This document shows positions 29,256-41,935 of a stretch of DNA of 64,000 nt, one piece after another. The notes under the pieces were generated by a model that did no database searches, had not been told where the DNA came from, and saw only the letters and a program-made list of their open reading frames with translations. Numbering within the stretch: position 1 is the stretch's first letter; each line of letters starts with the position of its first letter. The position numbers and the translations under genes are program-made. Source of the DNA: Limanda limanda (Eukaryota > Chordata > Actinopteri > Pleuronectiformes > Pleuronectidae); the NCBI RefSeq assembly GCF_963576545.1, contig NC_083638.1:10844522-10908521 (forward strand). The letters run 5' to 3'.

Positions 29256-32200
29256 TTTGCCCAACATTTTCAATAATGCATCTTCATACATCCCCCTGCT
29301 GAGGACCACTGCCTTTCATCTGAAGCATCTTTCATTTGCTGTGATGCAACAAAATATAATCCAATCGCACTCTTTTGATCCCACCATGGATTATGTTACT
29401 AATTTCCTTTATTAAATCGTCCCTGTTTGTCTCTCGGCTTCGTCCAGTTTCATCCCAGCAAAATACACGGGGGGGCTTCCAGGGAATTAGCCGCGGCGGT
29501 GTGTTCCTCAGCAACTTATTTTTCCCACAACTGCGAACGACTTAATTCCAGCCGTCCCTGCCAATGAAGTTATCCCTCATTCACTTGGACAATGTTGGTC
29601 CTGTTCCCAGAAAGATAAATGCTAAAGAAAAAACAACATTAAGTTCAATAAAAAAAATAAAAAAATGTAAATATATATTTGGAACTTCTAAAGATTTTCC
29701 TATTAGTGAATATTGTACAATTCAAGGATGTAATGCATAATACATACAACAACACAGGTTTTCATGTGTGTATCATATACCTGGACTGTAATATTGTACT
29801 AGACTGAATGGAGAAACCATGCCTCACTACAGTATACAGCAATTTCCTGGTCAACAGTGACAGGAAGCATGAACCCACTCAAAAAAGCTCTGTACAACTT
29901 ATTGTTTTTCATTAAAAAATAATAATTATTCTATAAAAAAGAACAGTCGTCCTGTATTAAGTTAAATTATAGTAGTTTAAAGTATATTGAAAGATAGAAA
30001 GAACTCAGAGCTCATTCTTTATCAGGTTATTAACATTTTAATTCAATATATCAAATGTTCATTTCTATGACAATTTATTTTTATTTTATTTCATTTTACT
30101 GGCAAAATACCAAAATGCTCGGCTTTCAAACATAATTATCTTTTGGGAAATGAACCAAAAATTTGATTTAGGCCCTTTCATGAAGACAATTAATAACCAG
30201 CATAATAGTCACCACAGTTCTTATCCCTTTGTTTTCTTTAATATCTTTAAGCCTGCAGTGTTACTAGTGTTGTGTTTACACTGAACAAAAATGTGTTTCT
30301 TTGATTTAAACTCTCTGGAATCTTTTTTCACATTCTGAAAACATGGAATGCTGCTCTTCCTTCGGTTTCAGAACAATTTGCAGTTTACACTCGACAGTGG
30401 TAATTAGACCTTTGTGTGTAGTGTTGAACAACACTGGAGTCTTTCCACAAAAAAACTGTTTGGGCTGAATTTTACATTGTGACAAACTCAAGGCACTTTC
30501 AACCAGTGTGACACAAAATGAACACAAAGAGGATTCTGAACAGCAGTTGGAGCCGACAGCACGATGTGAAGCTACAGATACACTGTTGGTGTGTGCTACA
30601 GGTGAGTTGCCTCGTATGCAAATATGTGCGTTTGAAATCCTGTTGTCATCACTTGAACTAACACGTCCCTCCGTCTCCTCAGGTCTCAAACCCTAACACA
30701 ATCAAATAAACACCTCATCAGTGTTAACACCGGCACACGTTTATAGAATCGTTGATTAATATGTGTTGTCTTTATAAATAGATTGATGAACTGAAATTCA
30801 GAGGGTTTGCATGAACCACTTTGGATCAAGTGACATGTACAATGGTCTCATTCCTCAGGTGAACTGTAACACAGTCTTCAACACTATTTTTGGGTTTGGC
30901 AAAGCTTCTCTGTATTAGGTTTAGTTTAGTTTAAAACATTTGGCTTAAACATCTGCAAGTGTCCTTGTATGACAGAACATATGTTGAAGTAAACCCTTTG
31001 ATTGAACTTATTTCGACTAAATTTAAGCATATATGTTTCCCCTGAGTTGGAACTTGTCCCGTATTTCTTACAGTATAGAGTAAATTGTTTAATTTGAGAT
31101 ATCCTGGACTCGCTGATCGTTTTAACGGTCCCATGTTGTAAAAAACGAGATCTCCATGTCTTTGTTTATCATAAATGTTATGAGTCTACCATCTGAAGTA
31201 TTGTGAAAATTTTTGTTTTCTGTTGCATAGCCTTTTTTACATTATGGACGTTAACCTTGTTTTTCTGTGTTTGGTTATATAATTGCAGTCTTGGGCTCTT
31301 TGTTTCCTGTTTTATCCTGAAACATGTTTCTTTCTGCGTCTCTCTTGCTTTACTTCCTGTCTCTGTCCTGTTTTCCATTCTTGTGATCGCCGGCACCTGT
31401 TCCTCATGTGTTTCACCTGTGTTCGATCATCCCTACCCGCTTTGTTTTCCATGTGTGCGAGCTCTGCTCTCAGGTTTCAAATGTAACTTTTTCACGGAGA
31501 GCATAGTACATTTGGGTCCTTTTAGCGAAACCCTCACAATAAAGCAGTTTAAGGTGTTAGAATATAAAAGCACTGTGAAAGTATCAAAGAGCTCAGTCTT
31601 AAGGATAAATGCTTTCAACCTGTATTCAGATTAGGCTAAAAAATTAGCCGTCAGTAACTATGTGAATCACCACAGTCAACCTCGATTCCTGTGGATATGG
31701 TTTCTCTGTGTTTGACTGAAATCTGCTTATTTTATTCAAGATTCAAAGGACTTTCTTGTCATCACACTCGAAATTGTTCTAAATTGAAAGGCCTGTCTCT
31801 ACAAGATATATATATTCATACATATAAGAAACATAGAGAAATATGGTATGAAAACAACAATAATAGCAATTGGACTATTTACAGAAGATAGAATAATTGA
31901 GGCTTATAACAATATGCAATAACATTAACAATAGTTAGATTTTTTTACATTTCTCTTATAAGTTACCCTCTGTTTCCTTATTTTGTGGAACTTACACCAG
32001 CATGATGCACACATAAAATTCCTGAAGGGTAAACAAGTATTTGCTATGACCATTTCGATTAACAACAAAAGTGTGTGTGTGGAGTGTGTGTGTTATATAA
32101 GTAAAATGCTCCCTCTTCCACTTGCAGAATGCGGTACAAAGGGATCTACAGGGATGTGCCCTATATGGTCTGGCTGCCCGGCTCTCTGGCAGAGTTAATG

Positions 32201-32461
32201 GAGTGCCAGAAGAGCGCTCCTTGTTAATATCAGCCACTCATGCATTTCAAGACGCTGTTTCTTCTGTCAAGGGGAACCAAGTCAGCTAACCTAATTTGGT
32301 GAAGAAGATGTGCTACAGTTTTTCAGGAGGAAATAACAGCGAATCATCATCTCTCTCATTTGCCCCCTCTGATTGATGCTGATCACTGATCTGGTACATC
32401 GTAATTGAAAAGGCATGCCCTGCTTGAAAGTGGGTATATGAGCAGAGGGAGAGGTCTGCCT

Positions 32462-32463
<2 letters not shown>

Positions 32464-32512
<49 letters not shown>
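32464..32512. repeat. (CA)n microsatellite
   Basis: About 24 uninterrupted CA units. Confidence 0.95.
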
Positions 32513-32515
<3 letters not shown>

Positions 32516-32895
32516 CACACTGTGGAGTGCAGCACCACTGGACTAATTTGACATGCTTAAAATCTCCTGCTAACTTCCTTATGCTAATTTCATTAAAGGT
32601 AATGAAGGAATTGTTGTTAAGACACAGAATTCAGTGGAGGGAAGAGGCCTGGAACACTCAGTGGAAAAAAGGGGGGGGAGAACAAATGAATCCCTCTGCA
32701 CTGCCCCTGGTTTCTGACCTGACAGCCACAGGCAAAAAAATACAGGAGGAAAGAGAGTCGGAGACAGAAGGACGGACAAAGAGGCGAGTAAATTGTAGCA
32801 GGGAGGTTGATTAAAGGACAGAGGGACACGAATAGGAACAGGTGGGCAGACAGATAAGAGAGATCGGGACACAACTTGCTGGGTCTCAGGTTTTC

Positions 32896-32908
32896 CCGCT
32901 AGGGGGCC
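32896..32908 (+). promoter_or_regulatory. weak CTCF-like site
   Basis: CCGCTAGGGGGCC keeps the central YAGGGGGC of the CTCF core but departs at the ends. It lies between the two genes and has the same orientation as the 16149 site. Confidence 0.3.
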
Positions 32909-33799
32909 AAAGCTCGTCTGCCATATGGCTCAAGTTCAGCCAAGTCTGCGTTCGCTCCTGGAACCCAAGGTGTTGTTCACGAGGGTCTGTTTCATCTTTG
33001 TTTATCATTTGAACAGAAAACCTGGAGGAAAAGCTCTTTATCGGGTTAATTTATAGATATGTAATGGGATAAATGATATATGTGTGTGTGTCCTCTATTT
33101 CTTTTTTTACCCCAGCGTGTTTTCTACATATAATTTCCAATGATAACGGAGACTGAGGGGACAAATGCATTGGCGTGACACAGAAATAAGTATAAACATG
33201 TTTGCATGTAAACACACTTTACTGTCATTAGTGTTTTTGTCAGGAATTCGAATGATTAATTTATGTCCTCTACAACTACAAACTGGTTGGTAAGAGGCAG
33301 CTGGAACTGGGTATCGATGTCACATGCCTCGGATGTCAAACTATCCCAGAGTGTTTTAAAAACAAACTGATGTTACTTGAGCCTCTGTCTTCACACACCC
33401 CAACAAGAGGTGGTTGTCAGGTTGTCTGGAGAAGTATTACATAAAAATAAATAATATATTAAGTCCTTCTGCAGATCATCTTAATACAAAGACAAGTTGA
33501 TACTTGAATTTTAAGGTATCAGGTCATTTTTTTCTACAGGTAGCTCAGGGCAAAAAGTGAGTTTGTTGGTGGCATGGCCCTCAAATTCACCTTGTGTCTC
33601 TTTGTTGGCAAAATACACCTATCACATAGTGCCAGGAGCATCCTAATGAGAGGTATAAATACATGTAACAGGTCTGGAGGAATCCAACTGTTAGTTCTTT
33701 TGTTTTCACGCTTGGATGCTCTTGTTAGATTTGACGACGTGCTACTACAGCAAAGCCACTCACTCGTGTTAAGGGATAGAATAAGAGTGAATGAGAGTA

Positions 33800-34020
33800 A
33801 CTGGTGGTGCTGGGTTTGAACCTGCCGGACGACCAGGGCCTCTCTGTGGGGAGCTTGCATGTAGCGTGTTGCAGGTTTTCTCAAGGCACTAGATTTATTT
33901 TTACTGTCTCAAGACACACAGCGTGAAAGATGACTTGTCTATGGTGTAGCCAACATCTCAGCGGGGCTCCAGCTGCCCCTGGAACCCTCAGAGGATGAGC
34001 GGTATAGATAATGGATGGAT
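33800..34020 (+). repeat. teleost SINE-like repeat, diverged
   Basis: Begins with GGTGGTGCTGGGTTTGAACC (a B-box-like GGTTTGAACC), continues with GGCCTCTCTGTGGGGAGCTT and GCATG, and ends with GCGGTATAGATAATGGATGG. These are start, middle and end landmarks of the fish repeat also seen at 7345-7460. The middle is degraded. Confidence 0.6.
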
Positions 34021-34029
34021 GTTAGTAGC

Positions 34030-34480
34030 ATGTAATGCAAATACTGAGGCCGTATTACTTTGAGAATAACAACATTGGTGGGTTTTATTAGTATTTGTAG
34101 CCGGAACTATTTCTATTCCCTTGATGTGGTTATTAGCCCTTGTAGGTGTACTTTTTAATCCAGTAGCTTCCTTGTATTAGTTTTCTATGAATCTGCCCTC
34201 CACAGACACCTTTGCCCTTTGCCACCCGTTGCAAAATAGTCTGGTATAATCCATATAACCACACACAGGAAGAATTGAATAACTCTCCATGATATGTAAG
34301 CCTCTTAGGGGAGGAAAAGCCTTATGGCGCTCATCATCTCTGTTGATCATGAGTTTGTAGCCGGAATTCAAATCTCTGTCCACAGGTTAATCTCAGGATT
34401 TATGGGATTTTCGATACTTCATCAAATTTATTTGTGATGAGCAGACATAACACATCTGACCCTAATTTGTCGTGTTGAGC

Positions 34481-34532
<52 letters not shown>

Positions 34533-35330
34533 ATATATATCTTGGTCAGTTGATAATCGGTCAGTCTTTTGATTGATTGAAGGATTTTTATGCCAAAACA
34601 CGTTGTAATTTAAATAGAAAAGGGCATGGTATCATAATACTGGCAGATTTTACAAATTGAAAAATTAAGAAATCATAAGTCACTGTTGCAACCTATTGGA
34701 TATATGAATAAAAATATATTTGGTTTGATTCTGTAAACTCTCTCTTGAAATAGAATCAAAAGAAAAATTCAGGAAATAATATCACAGATGAAGTGAAGCA
34801 TAATTTTCTATTGTTAAAACCAGTGAGTTCAAGTCCCCATAAAGAAAATAACTATTTCTTAGAAAAGGAGCCACAAAGCCAAACAGACCTCTTGCCTTCT
34901 GGGTAAAAAGGAGATCCGTGCATCACAGTTCACTATGTCCACAACATACAGTACAGTGGGGGCCTCATTAGGAAAATCATGGGACCAGAGACTGAAGACA
35001 TAACACGAGCCCAAGTTACTGTTTTGTCATCTAGCAAAGCTGAGTAACCGGGTGGTCTTTCACTCTTTCTCTGTTTTGCAGAAAACCTTTTTCATATCTG
35101 TTCTTATTGAGGCAGCGGATGAACATCACATCAGATTAATCCATAATGACATTAAAAGCTCCATGAAATTAACAGAACCCTTTTACGGTTTTAATTGTGT
35201 CCTTGTGGTATTTGTTCATTTATCCGTTTTTATTTGCTACATACAGTGTTTATAAAAGAAAAAGTCCATATCACATATAATCCACCTTTTTCTCTCCCTC
35301 TAACACAGTGTCAACAGTACGATGACTCAC
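34030..35330. other. gene-free block
   Basis: Apart from the GT tract there is no recognisable feature. Confidence 0.5.
34482..34528. repeat. (GT)n microsatellite
   Basis: About 23 GT units followed by ATGTATATATAT. Confidence 0.95.
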
Positions 35331-35336
35331 CCTGCA

Positions 35337-35618
35337 CTAGGAGGCTTTTAATAATTTTCCCTGCAATGAAAAAGCTTTCGAGAAAATGTTGAACTTCTTT
35401 TCCCACAACTCTTCTATAAATTCTCTATAATCTGTTAAATTTGCCGGAGCAGGCGAAGGTGGTTGTGAAAAGTTTCCATGTTGAGCTGCTGTTACTGTCA
35501 ACTCGCCCGAGGGGAAGTAGCTGACGTGCATCGCTATTGGCTCCTGAAAATGCAAATCAATATCTGCAACAATTCTCCCCATAGTTTGTGATGCAGAATC
35601 AAAGACAAGGTCTATCAA
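35337..35618 (-). other. unexplained 93-codon open frame
   Basis: This frame has a more protein-like composition than its surroundings (acidic and aromatic residues, with LTDYREFIEELWEKKFNIF near its C-terminal half). I do not recognise a family. Its first 24 codons lie inside the duplicated segment also present at 36737-36978, so it may belong to an old transposable element. Its 93 codons and lack of flanking exons make it weak as a host gene. Confidence 0.25.
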
Positions 35619-35780
35619 ATTGGTCTGTAGGTTTAAACTGTGAAACTATTCAAATGCTAGAATATGTAAATGTATATTAAGTATGTATTAATATTATGTA
35701 TTGTATTTATATTCTTTAGCAATGCAGCCTGACCCTGACTGAGCAGTGCGGCTGTATAGAGAGGGCTCTTCATCTTCGTT
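35547..35780. repeat. direct duplication, copy 1
   Basis: About 210 bases nearly identical to 36737-36978 in the same orientation. Shared words include CAAATCAATATCTGCAACAA, TTTGTGATGCAGAATCAAAG and CAGCCTGACCCTGACTGAGC. Divergence is roughly one base in fifteen, with one small indel near the right end. Confidence 0.85.
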
Positions 35781-36736
35781 CTTTTTAATGAAGTAAAAGT
35801 TACAGGCTCATAAATCTTCCCAACTCTTCATGATTAATCTGGTGTTTGTGGATTAATGGGAATATTTCCTCATACTTGTGTAGCAAACAGCTCATCTGGA
35901 CAGAGATTTAAAAAGTAAAGCCACTAAGAGCAGATGAAGGGGGGGGGGGTCTAATTTGAAAAATGTAATCTTGTTTGGTTTACTAACTATACTATTAGCA
36001 AGAGAAATGAAGCCATTTAGCTCAGCTGTTTGGATTTGTAGCGTAGTCAAATAGAGTTTGGTTATATTATGTCATTTTGATTTAACAATGTTCCAGCAAA
36101 GAAGGGGGAAAAAAATAGAGGATTTAAATCTTGCTTTATACCTCCAGCATTTCTAAATGCAACAAACCATAACACCTCAGAACGTCTGGGTGACGAATTG
36201 CTGCCAACACTTTTCTGTGATGCACCGAAAACACTCTCCCTCAAGGTCTGACACTAAACAGAAAAACATGTCTCTCTGCTCAGAAAGAATGTTGAGCCAG
36301 ATGTTTCGATGCCTTTGATCGGCTAATTCAGTCGGCGACCGGTCAGTTGTGTTTGTCTGATGTTACCACTGTCTCTGCCAGGAGCAACCAGATGCTCATA
36401 CCAGCAGCTTTGCTCTTTAAAGCGGTTTTCTAACGTGGGGAACTGGACCCAGGACAATGGACAGCAGAACAAACTGTATTAGACACAGATGATGTGTGCA
36501 GCAACCGGATCAAAGAGTGACCCCAAGGCGCGCTGAAGGAGCACATGTTTGAGATGGTTGTACACAGGTAGCACCGGTTGTTTGAGGTTGTTTATTCACT
36601 TCCAACTAGTTTCAAAGCAAAAACAGACGAGCACTCTGTGGAGCCCAGACCTCCGCCAAGGTCGAACGGTCCTGCACATGATTGTTTAGTTCTGATAAGA
36701 GGATTATGAAATAATAGAAAAAGAAGATTTATTTTT

Positions 36737-36978
36737 CACAAATCAATATCTGCAACAATTGTCCCAATAGTTTGTGATGCAGAATCAAAGACAAGGTCTA
36801 TCAAATTGGTCTTTAGGTTTAAACTGTGTAACTTTTCAATTGCTACAATATGTAAATATATATTCAGTATGCACTAATATTATATATTGTATTTATGTTC
36901 TTTAGCAGTGCAGCCTGACCCTGACTGAGCAGTGTGGCTGTGCAGAGGGATTCTAACTGTGCCCACGCTCTTCATCTG
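36737..36978. repeat. direct duplication, copy 2
   Basis: Second copy, about 1.19 kb downstream of the first. At the left the match stops just after CAAATCAATATCTGC. At the right it resumes with GCTCTTCATCT after an insertion of about 15 bases. Confidence 0.85.
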
Positions 36979-37311
36979 TCATCAAATATAGTTAAAGAAA
37001 GATAAATACATTTCCTGGATCCTCCCCTTAGTCCACATCCGCACCAAGATGTAAAGGGCTCTTTCAGTAGAGTGAATAAGAAAACGGATGATGCCTTTTC
37101 ACTTCCTCCCTCAATCCAGGACTCGAGCCAAAATGTCTGGTTACCATCTTGTGCATTTGGAGCCAGGGTGTCTACGGTAGTGATCGGGGGATGGAGCCAC
37201 AGAAGCAAAGTCCCACCAATCACACACGCACGACCAATCCTGGGACAATCTCAGCTGTCAACCACGACATTCCACTTCAATTCTATACTAATTACAACCA
37301 AACGTATAAGA

Positions 37312-37545
37312 CAAAAGATGGACAAACATCAGTGTGATAAGAGCTTCCTCAAATGACAGAAACCACCTTTGAGTAAATGTATTAGAGGTTTTCTTTGAAT
37401 ATTTAGCTTGGTTCATGTCCCATCCACTAACATGGGGAAGGCAGCGTTCATGATCTTTACTGCAACCGGAACACAAGGTGACGATCGAGATGCTCTGGAT
37501 TCACTTTACTGGAGAAGACATGTCGTCCATATTTATATTCATTCC
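37312..37545 (+). repeat. dispersed repeat family 1, copy B
   Basis: Shares AACATCAGTGTGATAAGA, CATGTCCCATCCACTAACAT, CGATCGAGATGCT and TGTCGTCCAT with copies A and C. It is more diverged in the middle. Confidence 0.6.
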
Positions 37546-40370
37546 ATGCTTCTTCCCAGGTCAGAATTTGATGGAAATCGGTTTTGTCGTTTTTTTGCAT
37601 TATCCTTCTGAGAAATAAACGAACAAACAGACCGGCGACAACAGAGAGTAACAAAAGAGAAAAACGGCAGCAATACCTTAAATGCGGTGTGACTTGTTTT
37701 GTTTAGGCAGCTCTTGTGGGCTCGGCGACACACCGATGACATAAGGAAAATCTCACAGGTCATTGTTTGTAAGTGGCAATCGAAAAAACCACAAAAACAA
37801 AGGCAGCTGGACAGTTTGGACTCAATGGTTCTTCCTCCTCAGGTGCAGCCATTAGGTGCAGCGGGACAGGCTCCATAACAGTGACTGAGAGGTGCTTAAC
37901 TCCATGTTTGCTTTGCAGCACAGACCCATATGTGTTAATGGTAAAGATCAATACCCGGCTGCTGACTCATCATTCACCCTGAGTCCATACTGTCTCTGGT
38001 CAAACTAACTGGCCCCCTTTGACCATTATACTGTGATGTGTTATGAGTAGCACAAGGGCTGCTTGGCAACCACTGTTGGCAGGATGTTTGAGGAATGACC
38101 CATGTAGGCCATGGTCTGCTGCACACTGAAAACAGCCATTACCACTGACAAGCAGCACCTATCGGGCTCATTAAGTGTTGAGTCTCTCAACTGCAGTTCA
38201 GGCAATAACAGAAGCATGAGGTTTGCCCAGACTTTCCCTTTCAGTGAGCGTTGTTTCATGAAGGTGAGTTATTTTGATCAAATGAGCATCGTTTAGTTAT
38301 ATTGTCTCTTGCAGGTTAATTTGTGCGTACACACAATATTTATAGGATAATAAACGACTAAAACATAATACAATTATATTAACTAACTTAAAATCTTGCA
38401 GTTTCCTGCAGTGTTTTTAATGAACTGTCAGCACAGCCCAGGCCTCCTTTAATACCTTGTTATGAGTTCAGACTTCCTGTTCTGCTTCGAGTAAGTCACA
38501 TGAGGACAGAGCAGAAATGGAGGAAAAAAAGAAGTGTGATAACAAACGTGATAATTAAGCATCAACCTCAATGTGAGTTCTACATATTTTAGCGAGTGTT
38601 GTAAAGCTGTATGAACAAAATGAAAAAATAGACTCTGAGGGAAAATCAGTTACCTGGATTAATCTCGTGTGGTTGCAAAAATGGGCCCTTCAATACCATC
38701 AGAGTGTTTTTAGCTCATTGAATTGTAGCTATTTGTTTATCTGTCACCCACAGCAGTGATTTCATTGGGCTTCCCCAGTGAACAGCCATTTTGGCTCGAC
38801 TCCAGATCACAGAACTGGTAGAAGGAGCTTTGGTGGAAGACAACAACTCTCTCTCCTCTCCCCACCTTGTGTTACTGGTGTCGCAGGCAGAAAGAGATGA
38901 TGGGGGCTCGTGTAACGACATGTAAATGAAGGATCGTTACATATTCAAACACAAGTTCTACAATCAAAAGTAGAACATGTGCATATTTAAACCATTATCT
39001 AAATACTGGGTCACGAGTTGTGGTGCTTATTACAGTAAGAGAGGCTGAGCATGTACAGTTCATGCAGTTTTAAAGAGCACTTAAAAATGCAGATGACGGG
39101 TGCTGAAGAGAACGATAGTTATGTCCCATTACTATCACCTACATCCCTGGTAAGTTAAACTAAAATCATATTTTTCCATCACCTATAAATCACAGAGTTG
39201 GAAAATGTAAATCCATGTTTTTGTCTCTGTACAGGATCGGGGGGGTAAATGGTTTTATGCAAAAGTTGGACGTGTCTACTCCGACACTGTGGCTGTTATA
39301 ATTCCACCCATGCAAGTAAGTGCAAGACTTTGCAAAACAAATTGCATTTATCTAGAGATCCCAGTGAAGCGTACACATGGAGGAAACTTGTTTTGCATGT
39401 TAGTGGTGAAGCGTCGACCCGACGACGGTTGACTTTGTTTTCTTTGGCTCACATGCAAATATGAAATCTGAGGCTCGCGGGACTAAAAAGAGAATAGATC
39501 ATTACCAGTCCATTCTGGAGAATTATTTAGAGTAGTTACATTCTCCAGTTCCGTTGTTGTACGTGGAAACACACAACTCTTTGTTATAGCAATATGCCTT
39601 TATGCCATTTTATATACAAGCTCCCTCCTGAGTTCTCTTTTCTCATCCACGAGAAGGAGAGAAAGTTGAGGGCTGTTGAGGCCGATGTTGAAATAATGTT
39701 AGAAAGGACGTATTGAGCAGGATCCCAGGGTTCAGATGTCACTGCCCACAAAGGTACCATGGTGGGGAGAAGGAGGGCGAGGGGTCAGGTAAGCAGAAAG
39801 ACAATGGCCGACAGCTTTGAATGGGGATACGAGCAGCGGCAGGCGGGCGGGCAGGCGGGCAGGTGGGAAACGAAAGCGCAGAGCAAAGAGGATGTTAATG
39901 TGGGAAAGAAGGTGGTTCCCCCAACTGGAGGAGAGAAAAGCATTCCTCCTGCTGCTGAAGGTTATCAGGTTGCAGGTTGAGAGAGGCCTGGGAAAGGTAA
40001 GGCAGAAACAAGGAAGCCAGCTTTCAGTGTTTCAGTGACAGAACTTTTTAACTCAGTTGGTTTGGTTCACCGCGTGGGTCCAGGCTCGATATCTCAACAC
40101 CGACTTCACAGATTGCTGTTACGTTTTGTACAGACTGTCGTAGACCCCATAAATCCTATTGACCTCTGTGATGGTTGGACTTTTCCTGTTGCACCAAAAT
40201 ATAGTTCACATTTGTGTTGCTGACTCCAAAACTTCAACAATTATTGATGGATTTCAATGAAAGTATGAAATTAACTTTATACAAGCAATTATAACTACAT
40301 ACCTGCTAATTTGAGTTGTACTTTGTATGTTGGTGCTAATTCGTTAGTGTAAGCATGCTGAAACACTAAA
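37546..40370. other. gene-free block
   Basis: No gene is supported. A Kozak-like ATG with a donor-like GTAAGC near 39758-39795 was considered and rejected. A 12-base GGC(A)GG repeat lies at 39840-39862. Confidence 0.5.
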
Positions 40371-41425
40371 CTGGATCTGTCAGTTTAACGCGTTATTAAC
40401 AGCGTTAACGCAAACTCATTTTAACGCCGTCAATTTTTTTAACGAGAGATTAACGCAGAGCTGCAGCTGTATCTGTGTTCGCCTCCAGTCTGACCTGCTC
40501 TCGCTTTTTGTTTTAATATTTCGCCAACTAAAATATATATTTTAAAGCTATTGTAGCGTCCCGCTTCCACAGGACACGGAACTTCTTCGTGGTTTAGTAA
40601 CTTGTATTTTCCTCTACACGAACATGTGCACTTCTCTCTCTTACTCCGTCACTCGCACACATCAACAACACTTCACTTCCTCATTGATCCCCGATCCCCC
40701 CATCCTATTGGTCCAAACAGTCACATGTCCCACCCAGACCCCTTCACTGACCCTCAGACATCAGAAGGCTCCTTCAACACAGTGTTTTACTGAACATACA
40801 TCAAAACCAAACATAAACATAAACCCAGTCCGTTACACTATTAGGCTGCAGCTATATGTTTTTATTTATTTCAAAATAGGGTACTTCTTATTTCGTAAAT
40901 TTTCCACAAATAAGGGGAGGACTCAAATAGCCCTACAAAGTTCTGCGTTTCATTTATTTCAAAGTAGGCCGACACTTGCCTGTGTATTTTGTTTGTTTGT
41001 TATTTGTTGCTTGTCTGTTTGAGTAGCTGGCTGAAAGCAAAGAAGTAGTAGGCTTACCTTTTATTGGTAACCTAACTGTTACGGTTCATTGTTTCTGAAA
41101 TAAGACGCCTGACTGCTATGTTCACAGCAAACTTGAAAAAAAGAAAATATTAAGCCATGGTTTAACTGCACTATAGGCTGAGTCCTTGTTTACCTGAAAT
41201 GTGCACTTTATAATTTTATTTTGTACCGCCCTGTTTGGCAATGTTGTTTTTCAATAAAATAAAACATTTGCATAAAGCAAGCCAATCCACTTTTCCATGT
41301 TGATAAGAGCATTAAAACGAAAAAAAATTATGGAAAAAAAATAAATGAAGGAACATTTAGGATACAAATTTGCGATTAATCGCGATTAATCGCGATTAAA
41401 TATTTTAATTGTTTGACAGCTCTAG
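40371..41425. mobile_element. non-autonomous DNA-transposon-like element (TTAACGCG type)
   Basis: The ends form short terminal inverted repeats: CTGGATCTGTCA at the left and CTAGAGCTGTCA on the opposite strand at the right, 10 of 12 matching. The left end continues with GTTAACGC motifs; the right end has three tandem GATTAATCGC units (41371-41400). This terminal sequence is familiar from many fish genomes. There is no transposase frame and I could not find a clear target-site duplication, so the superfamily is open (hAT-like is a guess). Confidence 0.55.
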
Positions 41426-41779
41426 TACCAACATTTACTAAATCCTGCTATAATATAATAATATAACAAACAGGGGGTACAAATTATCCACTTAACATTG
41501 GCATGAGAAAATCGTCAAATTACATTATTAACAATACATTAACTGATGCATTCTAACAAACAGGTCTGTATATGTTGCCCTGTTTGTCGTAGCAAAGAAG
41601 GGAATGAAGCAGAAAAGGAGACGCATGGAAATGTTGATCACCATCGCAGAACTCGAACCTCCTGATTCAACCTCACAGCACAAAAGAGCAGCAACTGAAC
41701 CAGTAACCTTGGATATCTCTTCTTTTGATATCCAGTTGATCTGAGTTCAAATTAGTGTAAATCAAAAAAATAAATCTAC

Positions 41780-41935
41780 TTAATGACCTCCGCCAAAGAG
41801 GTTTTCATTGCCATTTGTCAGTTACATTACGCAAGAACTACAGAGTCTATTCTCATGAAACTTGCTGCATAGGTGGGCTACGGACAACAAAGAACCAACT
41901 AAGGGATCTAAGATTTGTCCCCCTACCTTCTTCAA
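41780..41935 (+). repeat. dispersed repeat family 2, copy 1
   Basis: GACCTCCGCCAAAGAGGTTTTC, then ATTACGCAAGAACTACAGAG and CTCATGAAACTTGCTGCATA. This is the start and middle of a common fish repeat also present at 48690-48845 and 50685-50900. Confidence 0.6.

Larger units (their letters stand above)
28980..33795. other. gene-free intergenic block
   Basis: No gene is supported. It contains CA tracts (29220-29254 and 32464-32512), a run of G at 32672-32679 and a CTCF-like word at 32896-32908. The hydrophobic frame at 31203-31634 starts from a chance ATG and has no family match that I recognise. Confidence 0.5.

Noticed and set aside
30306..30689. 127-codon minus-strand frame
   Set aside because: No family features or flanking exons.
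31203..31634. 143-codon hydrophobic frame resembling a membrane protein
   Set aside because: T-rich DNA gives Phe, Leu and Val by composition; CACCTGTGTTCG-type text near 31420 looks like repeat DNA.
39758..39795. ATG in good context followed by a GTAAGC donor, like a first exon
   Set aside because: Only about ten codons, with no partner exon or homologue recognised.
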